A DNA stretch of 5,707 bases from the NCBI GenBank assembly GCA_021769025.1, contig JAETTS010000185.1:1-5707 (forward strand), given 5' to 3'. Origin of the DNA: Enterocloster bolteae. GTDB lineage: Bacteria > Bacillota_A > Clostridia > Lachnospirales > Lachnospiraceae. The notes beneath the pieces are model-generated. The model saw only the letters and a program-made list of their open reading frames with translations. It had not been told where the DNA came from and made no database searches. This document shows, in pieces, positions 1 through 5,576 of this stretch (within the stretch, counting starts at the first letter, position 1; each line of letters begins with the position of its first letter). Made by a program: the position numbers and the translations under genes.

Positions 1-1
1 G

Positions 2-826
2 CTTTTTCAGGCGGAGAGCAACCATGACGGTGGAGAGGAAGGCCAAGAGGAGCCCCAGGGGTCGATGCAGGAAGAGACGGAGAGAAATCCGGGAGTTTAT
101 GAGGGCAGTTACCGTGAGGGGGCAGCAGATACAGAGAACGGTTTAAGCGGAGAAGAAGAAATGGCTGACCGGGAGGAGAAGAGCCGTGTGGATGATGGGG
201 AAGAAAAATTTGCTGATGCAGTGGAGAGGGGAGAAAAATCCGTTGATGTGGAGGAGAAAGAAGGAGAATCCGCTGATGTGGAGGGGAGGGGAGAAGAATC
301 TGCTGATGTAGTGGAGAAGGAAGAAGAATCCGCTGATATGGGGGAGAGAGGAGAAAAATCCGTTGATGTAGTGGAGAGGGGAGAAGAATCTACTGATGTA
401 GTGGAGAAGGAAGAAGAATCCGCTGATGAGGGGAAGAAGGAAGAAAAATCCACTGATATAAAAGAGAGAAAAGCCAGGAAACGAGGGAGAGAAAAGCATG
501 CCGATGCAAGAGAGGATATAAGACGGAATCAGGAAGGAGCCCCTGACACGGGGAAAGCAGGAAGAAAAGAGCAGGAAGAGAAAGACACGGCTCCGGTGGA
601 ACGAAGAGAAAATCAAAAACAAAGAGAAACGGCCAGTATAAGCGGGCCGGGCTCCATTGTGATTGAAGAGGAAATGAGCGATGGCACAATGCGGGTTATT
701 GTCATGGAAGAAAAACTTGCTGCAAGAAAGACGGCAAAGAAAACAGAAGAACAGTCTGTCGTAGAAGAGGAGATCCTTGACAGCAATATGGAGACGGTTG
801 TCATAGAAGAGGAACTTATTATGTGA
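2..826 (+). CDS. Acidic, low-complexity repeat protein, C-terminal part (5' end outside window)
   Basis: I do not recognise this protein. The frame is open from the left edge to the TGA at 824-826. The 21 codons before the first in-frame ATG (65) have the same acidic, Gly/Glu-rich composition as the rest, so this is probably the tail of a longer protein. A start at ATG 65 is possible, but the only purine-rich stretch ahead of it (46-52) is 12 bases away. Counting from that ATG, residues 48-137 are nine tandem 10-residue repeats rich in Glu, Lys, Ser and Asp. Residues 138-190 are a charged Lys/Arg/Glu linker. Residues 198-218 and 231-251 are two copies of a V-[IV]-EEE-x-x-D-x-x-M module. There is no membrane segment, Cys cluster or catalytic motif. 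It is probably disordered and cytoplasmic, or a charged tail of something anchored upstream. It ends 57 bases before the VanZ-like gene and may share its transcript. The coding call is supported by repeats that keep frame and by codon-level variation between units. Confidence 0.7.
   Translation, partial: LFQAESNHDGGEEGQEEPQGSMQEETERNPGVYEGSYREGAADTENGLSGEEEMADREEKSRVDDGEEKFADAVERGEKSVDVEEKEGESADVEGRGEESADVVEKEEESADMGERGEKSVDVVERGEESTDVVEKEEESADEGKKEEKSTDIKERKARKRGREKHADAREDIRRNQEGAPDTGKAGRKEQEEKDTAPVERRENQKQRETASISGPGSIVIEEEMSDGTMRVIVMEEKLAARKTAKKTEEQSVVEEEILDSNMETVVIEEELIM
206..475 (+). repeat. In-frame 30-bp tandem repeat (nine 10-residue units)
   Basis: Nine consecutive 30-bp units encode variants of [KE]-S-[AVT]-D-V-V-E-[KR]-[EG]-E, for example KSVDVVERGE, ESADVVEKEE and ESTDVVEKEE. 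The first (KFADAVERGE) and last (KSTDIKERKA) units are the most degenerate, and a 9-residue relic lies just before (KSRVDDGEE). No unit breaks the frame. The stretch at about 304-338 recurs identically at about 394-428, a 90-bp higher-order copy, which indicates fairly recent duplication. The + strand is almost all purine between the GAT codons, which explains the long spurious antisense frames here. Confidence 0.9.
656..817 (+). repeat. Duplicated 21-residue module at the end of the acidic protein
   Basis: The segments encoded at 656-718 and 755-817 align without gaps over 21 residues with 10 identities: V, EEE, D, M, V, EE and L. Several other positions are I/V or M/I exchanges. Each copy is two short beta-prone hydrophobic runs (IVI and VIVM; VV and VVI) flanked by glutamates. 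The copies are separated by a 12-residue basic linker. The DNA of the two copies is clearly diverged, so this duplication looks older than the 30-bp minisatellite. I know of no named domain matching it. Confidence 0.6.
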
Positions 827-883
827 TGATGTGCACTTGAACAGGCACAAAAGAGGCTCCGGGAGTTACAGAAGGTATAAAGG

Positions 884-1564
884 GTGGAAGAAGATATGGA
901 TTCCTTTTTGATCATATTATTGATTGTATTAGGCTATTTTATATTGTTAAGCCTGGTGGCTGCCCGGCTAAGGGGAAGAGGGAATATTACGACGGCTGCG
1001 GTGATTGTTCTGTTTGTTTATGGATGCGGGCTTGGAATGCTTATAGCCATTGGACGGTATCTGGGGGAACTGGGACTTCTTCTCTATGCCGTTTCTGCGG
1101 TTTACTCCTTTCTGTTTTTGGGGTGGAAGCTTTACTGGTCTGTGAAGAGAAGGCCTAAGATCCATCTGGGGGTTCTGGTTGTCTTGGCGGCCTATCTCCT
1201 TGCAGTACTGTACATAACCATCTTTATGCGTGAGGAGGGAGCCTATTCTACGGTACAGATGGAGGTATTCAACTGGACGAGCGAGAATGGGGTGGAATCG
1301 TTTCAGCATATTCTTCTAAATGTAGTGATGTTTGTGCCAGTAGGTATGTTATATCCACTTTTGACCGATGGTGATCAGGGAAAGATGATTTCCAGCGTAT
1401 CATTTGGAATGATGTTTTCTGTATGGATTGAGACAGGACAGCTGATCCTTCGTTCCGGCACCTGCGATATTGATGATATTCTGTCAAATTCCCTGGGATG
1501 CCTGATAGGAGGGATCCTTACTGTGGCCGGTATGCAGAGAAGGAAGAAAGGGATCAGACACTAA
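884..1564 (+). CDS. VanZ-family integral membrane protein
   Basis: This is a 226-residue polytopic membrane protein with about seven hydrophobic segments, near residues 6-27, 36-57, 62-82, 95-115, 142-160, 169-189 and 199-217. The last three carry the VanZ signature: N146, F150, P152 and G154 in HILLNVVMFVPVG, then E183 and Q186 (ETGQ), R190, D195, D197 and D198, N202 and G205. VanZ proteins are known from the accessory gene of glycopeptide-resistance elements, where VanZ lowers teicoplanin susceptibility by an unclear mechanism. Many relatives have no link to resistance. There is no vanA-type ligase or vanX nearby, so a membrane or lipid-carrier-related role in polysaccharide export is a guess from context. 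The start chosen is GTG 884, with AGAAGG at 870-875 placed 8 bases upstream. ATG 896, preceded by GGAAG at 886-890, is a good alternative and would drop only MEED. A 37-base gap separates it from the next gene. Confidence 0.87.
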   Translation: MEEDMDSFLIILLIVLGYFILLSLVAARLRGRGNITTAAVIVLFVYGCGLGMLIAIGRYLGELGLLLYAVSAVYSFLFLGWKLYWSVKRRPKIHLGVLVVLAAYLLAVLYITIFMREEGAYSTVQMEVFNWTSENGVESFQHILLNVVMFVPVGMLYPLLTDGDQGKMISSVSFGMMFSVWIETGQLILRSGTCDIDDILSNSLGCLIGGILTVAGMQRRKKGIRH

Positions 1565-1601
1565 AAAACGGAAGGCAAAAGAGGGGTGGGAGATAGGCGG
1601 A

Positions 1602-2402
1602 ATGGATAGAAAATGGGTACAGAGAGTACTGAATCGATTGTACATCATGGTCGCAGCGCCCATAAAGGAAAAGCAGTTTGTTTTCCAGAAAGGTGAAGAG
1701 CCGCTTCGTTATCTGTTTTTCAGAAAAAAAGGCAGTCCTGTGTTGGTGGTTGGGTTTCAGGCATGCAATGAAAAAGGAGCACGTTATAACTATGTGGGAT
1801 CCATCTGTGGAGTTCGGGCTAACCGGCTGTATATCAAGGATGATTTTGCAGAAAACCATCGGGGTAATTACTATCTGGGGCGCAATGGAACCTATTTTGT
1901 GGAAGCCTCTGTGTTGGAGTTGATTGACCGCTGCAAAGCGATCTGCAATGCAACAAAGCTGATCTTCATAGGTTCCAGCAAAGGTGCTTATGCAGCTATT
2001 AATTTTGGAATCTGCTACAAAGGAGGGGTCATGATTGTAGCTGCTCCCCAGTACTATATAGGCACATATCTAAACTGTGAAACATTTTTGCCAAATCTGA
2101 AGGACATTCTGGGAGAAGATATAAGGAAGGATCAGATCATGAAGCTGGATCACAGGCTGAGAGACAAGATCAGGCGTGACACAGTTGGGAAAACTCAGAA
2201 TATCTACATTCATTACTCGGATCAAGAGCATACCTATGAAGAACATATCAAGGATCTGCTTCAGGATCTGTCCGCCCAGGGGATCCGGATTCATACAGAC
2301 GTAGGAAATTATAAAAATCATGAAGAGTTAAGGTACTATTTTCCCCAATATCTTAGGGATTGCCTGGAAGAAGTGATCGGTAGAAAGGGACACTTGAAAT
2401 GA
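1602..2402 (+). CDS. Probable alpha/beta-hydrolase-fold protein, Asp2 / capsule-accessory type
   Basis: This 266-residue soluble protein has no signal peptide or convincing membrane segment. A beta strand (LIFIG, about 120-124) leads into GSSKG at 124-128, a G-x-S-x-G nucleophile elbow that makes S126 the likely nucleophile. Candidate acid residues are D207 or E209 in the YSDQEH stretch (205-210), and the candidate histidine is H240 in YKNHEE. That order (Ser, acid, His) fits an alpha/beta hydrolase. Upstream, RLYIKDDF (75-82) and NYYLG (89-93) resemble a motif region shared by Asp2-like proteins of accessory secretion systems and by some capsule-locus proteins, some of which act on O-acetyl groups. 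This family link is from memory. A likely role is acylation or deacylation of the growing glycan; a degraded or non-catalytic role cannot be excluded. The start is ATG 1602, preceded by the purine-rich GGGTGGGAG stretch ending at 1592. Its stop overlaps the start of the next gene (ATGA), which suggests translational coupling with the GT4. Confidence 0.65.
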   Translation: MDRKWVQRVLNRLYIMVAAPIKEKQFVFQKGEEPLRYLFFRKKGSPVLVVGFQACNEKGARYNYVGSICGVRANRLYIKDDFAENHRGNYYLGRNGTYFVEASVLELIDRCKAICNATKLIFIGSSKGAYAAINFGICYKGGVMIVAAPQYYIGTYLNCETFLPNLKDILGEDIRKDQIMKLDHRLRDKIRRDTVGKTQNIYIHYSDQEHTYEEHIKDLLQDLSAQGIRIHTDVGNYKNHEELRYYFPQYLRDCLEEVIGRKGHLK

Positions 2403-3505
2403 AGGTATTGATGATCGATAATTTTCTTCCTGGAAGTACCTATTCACTGGAACTGGGCAGGGAGTTAAAGAAGTCCTGCGATCTTTCCATTTTCTGCAGG
2501 AAGAACGCCGACGTACAGGAAGAAGGGATTACCTGGATCCCCCAAGGTTATCCGGTAGGAGGAAAAAGGGCAGTGGCAGTGTTGGCATATGGGATTTCTC
2601 TGCTAAAACTGGCGGGGACGATCCACAGAGGAATTTTTGCAGTGGTGCATGTACAATCATTTCATCATGCTGCGTATGAGATGGAAGTTTTTTATCGGAT
2701 GAGACGATACTATGGCAAACTTGTCTGTACGGTGCACAATGTTCTGCCCCATGAGGCACGCCCTGGTGACTGGGAACGATACAAACGATTTTATGACCAG
2801 TGTGATGGACTGATTGTTCACAATGAGACATCGAAGGCTTGTCTGATGCAACAATTTTCCGTACCAGAAAAAAAGATTACGGTTATTGCACACGGAAGTT
2901 ATCAGAACCAGAAATTCCAGGAATCAAAAAAAGAGAGATACCAGGATAAAGCAGTAAAGCAGTTTTTGCAGTTCGGATTTATTCGAACCTATAAAGGGAT
3001 TGACATTTTGCTGGACGCGATCGCCCTCATCCAGCCGGAGAAAAGAAAAGGCCTCCATGTTACCATCGCTGGGGAACAGTTTCCCAAGCTGGATGGAACC
3101 GACTATATGGCAAAGATTCGGAAATTGGGATTAGAGCCCTATGTAAGCTTTTGTCCGGGACATGTGCGGGAGGAAGATATACCAGAATTGTTGGCGAATA
3201 TGGATTTTCTGTTGTTTCCCTACAGGAATATATACGGCAGCGGCGCTCTATTGTTGGCATATACTTATGGAAAACCGGTGGTTGCCAGCGATATTCCAGC
3301 TTTTTGCGAAGAGACCGATGGGGGGAGAACCGGAATCCTGTTTGCAAAACACAATCCCCAGGCATTGGCGGATGCAATCCTTGAGGCTGTGGCATGCAGC
3401 GAGGAACAGATGGAGAAATACCGACAGGCGATTGGTGAACTGGTATCGGAAAAATATAATTGGAAAAAATCAGCGGTTAAGACAGCTCATGTCTATGAAA
3501 CATAG
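2399..3505 (+). CDS. GT4-type glycosyltransferase
   Basis: This 368-residue protein has the GT-B fold expected of family GT4 and is cytoplasmic, working on the inner membrane face. The N-terminal acceptor half starts MKVLMIDNF, then shows VVHVQSFHH (82-90) and TVHN (111-114). HGSY lies at 165-168. The C-terminal nucleotide-sugar half begins FGFIRTYKGID (192-202), then AGEQFP (224-229) and FLLFPYR (270-276). It continues SGALLLAYTYGKPVVASD (281-298) and GILFAKHNPQALADAI (312-327). The usual GT4 EX7E pair is absent: the aligned positions are I278 and L286. The PY-R-x4-SG arrangement instead resembles a GT4 subgroup that keeps the fold without that motif. Donor and acceptor sugars cannot be read from the sequence. 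The start ATG 2399 overlaps the previous stop by 4 bases, with AAAGG at 2384-2388 as a plausible ribosome site. Length is normal for the family and there is no sign of truncation. Confidence 0.9.
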   Translation: MKVLMIDNFLPGSTYSLELGRELKKSCDLSIFCRKNADVQEEGITWIPQGYPVGGKRAVAVLAYGISLLKLAGTIHRGIFAVVHVQSFHHAAYEMEVFYRMRRYYGKLVCTVHNVLPHEARPGDWERYKRFYDQCDGLIVHNETSKACLMQQFSVPEKKITVIAHGSYQNQKFQESKKERYQDKAVKQFLQFGFIRTYKGIDILLDAIALIQPEKRKGLHVTIAGEQFPKLDGTDYMAKIRKLGLEPYVSFCPGHVREEDIPELLANMDFLLFPYRNIYGSGALLLAYTYGKPVVASDIPAFCEETDGGRTGILFAKHNPQALADAILEAVACSEEQMEKYRQAIGELVSEKYNWKKSAVKTAHVYET

Positions 3506-3506
3506 A
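3492..3506 (+). other. Short hairpin over the GT4 stop codon
   Basis: TCTATG (3492-3497) and CATAGA (3501-3506) form a perfect 6-bp stem with an AAA loop. The stem includes the TAG stop (3503-3505). It is short and could be chance. It lies 19 bases before a stronger hairpin that also has an AAA loop. Confidence 0.4.
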
Positions 3507-3525
3507 GAACAGTTCCGATGATATG

Positions 3526-3550
3526 GCATCTGCCACAAAGTGACAGATGC
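3526..3550 (+). other. Intergenic hairpin, 11-bp stem with AAA loop, no T-tract
   Basis: GCATCTGCCAC (3526-3536) pairs with GTGACAGATGC (3540-3550) with one C/A mismatch, and two G-U pairs could extend it outward. The loop is AAA. The bases after it (TGACACC) contain no T-run, so it is not a standard rho-independent terminator. It sits in the 75-base gap between the GT4 and GT26 genes, 16 bases before the GT26 Shine-Dalgarno site. It could be an mRNA processing or stability element, or a weak attenuator. Confidence 0.6.
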
Positions 3551-3580
3551 TGACACCTATGAAATCAGGAAGGATAAGCC

Positions 3581-4327
3581 ATGCCAAGGATAACGTTTAT
3601 GAACACAGAGATTGACAACCTGACGATGGAGGAGACGCTTCAGGCGGTTGATGCTCTAATCAAAAAGGGGAAAGGCAACTATGTAGTCAATCCTAATGTG
3701 GATTGCATCGTGCAGTTGGAAACCAACAAAAAACTGCAGGAGATCTATGCCAATGCCTCGCTTATCTTAACAGATGGAACGCCTCTTCTGTGGATTGCTC
3801 ACTGGTATGGAACCCCCATCAAACAAAAAATATCCGGTTCGGATCTATTTCCTTTACTGTGCAAGATGGCTGCCAGAAAAGGTTACAGAATGTTCTTTCT
3901 GGGAGCAGGAAAAGGTGTGGCGAAAAAGGCGGCTGAGAATCTTAGGAAAAGATATCAGGGACTAAATGTAGTCGGCACTTATTCACCGCCCTATGGATTT
4001 GAAAAGGATGAGGCCGAAGTGGATAAAATCAAATCTATGATTCAACATGCCCAGCCCCACATGCTGATTGTCTGTCTCGGGTGTCCCAAGCAGGAGCGGT
4101 TCATATATGATCACTGCAGAGATCTTTCGGTTTCCGTTTCCTTTGGAATGGGAGCAAGTTTGGACTTTGAAGCCGGCAATATAAAACGGGCGCCCAGATG
4201 GATGTCTGATCATGGGGTGGAGTGGTTCTATCGGTTTTTAAAGGAACCTAGACGATTATTTAAACGGTATTTTATTGACGATATGATAATTTTCCGTCTT
4301 GCCTGGAAGTACCGAAGGAAACCATAA
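3581..4327 (+). CDS. WecG/TagA/CpsF family glycosyltransferase (GT26)
   Basis: This 248-residue protein is the usual length for GT26. Members add the second sugar, often a ManNAc-type residue, to an undecaprenyl-diphosphate-linked first sugar in teichoic acid, enterobacterial common antigen or capsule synthesis. Motifs in order: YVVNPNVD (34-41); LTDGTPL (63-69), where D65 matches the proposed catalytic base of TagA; GSDLFP (86-91); FFLGAG (105-110); VVGTYSPPYGF (130-140); IVCLGCPKQE (163-172); GMGASLDFEAGNIKRAP (189-205); and EWFYRFLKEPRR (214-225). The C-terminal stretch from about 214 is strongly basic and amphipathic, as expected for the appendage that docks the enzyme on the membrane and closes the active site. 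The position of the TagA threonine (T37) is asparagine here. A strong AGGAAGGA at 3567-3574 sits 6 bases before ATG 3581, which settles the start. The 75-base gap before it holds a hairpin. The specific sugar is not readable from the sequence. Confidence 0.95.
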   Translation: MPRITFMNTEIDNLTMEETLQAVDALIKKGKGNYVVNPNVDCIVQLETNKKLQEIYANASLILTDGTPLLWIAHWYGTPIKQKISGSDLFPLLCKMAARKGYRMFFLGAGKGVAKKAAENLRKRYQGLNVVGTYSPPYGFEKDEAEVDKIKSMIQHAQPHMLIVCLGCPKQERFIYDHCRDLSVSVSFGMGASLDFEAGNIKRAPRWMSDHGVEWFYRFLKEPRRLFKRYFIDDMIIFRLAWKYRRKP

Positions 4328-4343
4328 GGCAAAGGGAAGATAC

Positions 4344-4415
4344 GTGAGCGAAAGGGTTTACAGGGCTGCCAGGGCATATAGGAATGGAAACACCTACGTA
4401 GTTGGAAGCCTTTGA
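4344..4415 (+). CDS. Possible 23-residue small ORF in the GT26-GT4 gap (doubtful)
   Basis: A GTG start at 4344 opens 23 codons ending in TGA at 4413-4415. It encodes a basic, Tyr- and Arg-rich peptide (begins MSERVYRAAR, ends YVVGSL). AAAGGGAAG at 4331-4339 precedes the GTG by 4 bases, which is a plausible ribosome site. Nothing else supports it: the peptide has no membrane segment or known motif, and an open stretch of this size is common by chance. The rest of the 109-base gap (4328-4436) shows no terminator or promoter. Confidence 0.15.
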   Translation: MSERVYRAARAYRNGNTYVVGSL

Positions 4416-4436
4416 TGAAGCGGGGGAAAGACAGAT

Positions 4437-5558
4437 ATGAAATTGGGAATTCTTTGCACCATGGTCAACAGCTTTGGAAGAAGAGGGTTCTATCATATGC
4501 AGGAGGTGGGCTTAGGACGGGTATTGTCCCGCAGAGGTCATTTGGTGACAATTTATAAGTGTTTCAAGAGAAGAGGGGGAGGGCAGGATGAGGATGTTGA
4601 CATAGAACCAGGGCTTGTCATCCGCTATCTTCCGATAGGTGGAATTGGGGCCCACGGATATCTAAGAACAGAGGCCCTTGCAAAGGATCTGGATGGACTG
4701 TTGTGTTTCGCGGACAATCAGATTTTCCTTCCGCACATTTACCGGTTTTGTAAGAAATACGGGATTTGTTTTGTTCCATACATTGGCACGGCACACAGTC
4801 GCCACAGCGGGTTTCATGCCAGATTCATGAACGCCTTGTTTGGGATGGGAACTCTTAAGATGTATAAGGATAATCCTGTGATCGCGAAAACCAATGGGGC
4901 GAGGAAGGAACTGAAGTCGTTGGGCGTTGGGGATATACAGGTGGCTCCGGTAGGGTTGGATACAGCCGTACTGAAAAAGGAGTATAAACCTGGCAGGCAG
5001 TCACAGCTTCGCATAGAATTTGGATGTGAGGCAGACGCGGTTGTCCTCTGCAGCGTAGCCAGGCTGGAAGAGGAAAAACGGCCATTGGATCTGTTGGAAC
5101 TATTCATGCACATTAAGGATAAGAAGAACTTCAGGCTGATCGTGGTGGGAGAGGGGCCCCTTTACCAGGCGATGGATCAGAAGATTGAGGAGTATGGGAT
5201 CAGGGATGAAGTAAAAATAATAAACCGGATTCCTTATGAAGAAATGTGGAAGATCTATGCAATATCGGATTACTTTATTAATTTAAACAGAAATGAGATT
5301 TTCGGTATGGCGATTATGGAGGCGGTGTATTATAAGGTATCTGTGGCTGCGGTTATGGCACAGGGGCCGGCCATAACTCTTAATGGAATGGAGGGCCATT
5401 GTCTGTGCCGGTCCGACCAGCAGATTGAGGATTGGCTGACTGGTGAGTATCCTTCTGAAGACGTGCTGGCAGAAAGTTCCAGAAAGATGATACAGACCTT
5501 TACCTTGCATCGGTGTTCATTTACTTTTCTGAATATTGTTGATGGAAAAAGCAGATAA
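4437..5558 (+). CDS. GT4 glycosyltransferase with classical EX7E motif
   Basis: This 373-residue protein is a retaining GT-B enzyme of family GT4, acting in the cytoplasm on the lipid-linked glycan. The N-terminus has the pattern NSFGRRGFYHMQEVGLGRVL (11-30) followed by RRGHLVTIY (32-40), common in capsule-locus GT4 proteins whose acceptor loop begins G-F-Y-x-x-Q-E. Further on are FVPYIGTAH (112-120) and VAPVGLDT (169-176). The donor half has CSVARLEEEKRPLDLL (205-220), IVVGEGPLYQAM (235-246) and NRNEIFGMAIMEAV (284-297). E287 and E295 form the EX7E motif. Beyond about 300 the sequence is less typical: YYKVSVAAVMAQGP replaces the usual small-residue G-x-P-V stretch, and the tail (FTLHRCSFTFLNIV) lacks the common F-T-W helix start. 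Both fit divergence rather than a frameshift. The start ATG 4437 has GGGGGA at 4422-4427, 9 bases upstream. It is followed by an 18-base gap before the flippase. Confidence 0.9.
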   Translation: MKLGILCTMVNSFGRRGFYHMQEVGLGRVLSRRGHLVTIYKCFKRRGGGQDEDVDIEPGLVIRYLPIGGIGAHGYLRTEALAKDLDGLLCFADNQIFLPHIYRFCKKYGICFVPYIGTAHSRHSGFHARFMNALFGMGTLKMYKDNPVIAKTNGARKELKSLGVGDIQVAPVGLDTAVLKKEYKPGRQSQLRIEFGCEADAVVLCSVARLEEEKRPLDLLELFMHIKDKKNFRLIVVGEGPLYQAMDQKIEEYGIRDEVKIINRIPYEEMWKIYAISDYFINLNRNEIFGMAIMEAVYYKVSVAAVMAQGPAITLNGMEGHCLCRSDQQIEDWLTGEYPSEDVLAESSRKMIQTFTLHRCSFTFLNIVDGKSR

Positions 5559-5564
5559 CCCCCT

Positions 5565-5572
5565 GGTGAGAG
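5565..5572 (+). promoter_or_regulatory. Ribosome binding site ahead of the flippase ATG at 5577
   Basis: GGTGAGAG lies just upstream of ATG 5577, with 4 bases between its end and the ATG and 6 after its GGTGAG core. It matters because it marks 5577 as the natural start of the next reading frame, whose third codon is a stop. The next in-frame ATG (5640) has only a weak CAGG-type match upstream. Confidence 0.5.
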
Positions 5573-5576
5573 AGAC

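Noticed and set aside
24..147. ATG frame giving a short Arg-rich peptide at the left edge
   Set aside because: It is out of frame with the repeat protein, which is open through the same bases, and it ends quickly in TAA with no domain.
109..850. Long open frames on the minus strand opposite the acidic repeat protein
   Set aside because: They mirror the purine-rich repeat: its complement is pyrimidine-rich and gives Ser/Phe/Leu-rich frames with few stops. They show no ribosome site or domain, and the + frame gives the coherent repeat protein.
837..881. TTGAAC and TATAAA as a promoter before the VanZ-like gene
   Set aside because: The hexamers are 33 bases apart instead of about 17, and the TATAAA is only 2 bases from the GTG start, leaving no room for a transcription start and leader.
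3162..3521. Overlapping 119-residue frame inside the first GT4 gene
   Set aside because: It is a shadow in another frame, with Cys/Trp/Arg-heavy composition and no motif, while the GT4 frame is clearly the coding one.
3526..3550. Hairpin read as a rho-independent terminator
   Set aside because: The stem is followed by TGACACC, not a T-run, and the downstream gene continues the same pathway.
4394..4401. CTACGTAG palindrome as an operator
   Set aside because: An 8-base palindrome is expected by chance at this length, and there is no promoter nearby.
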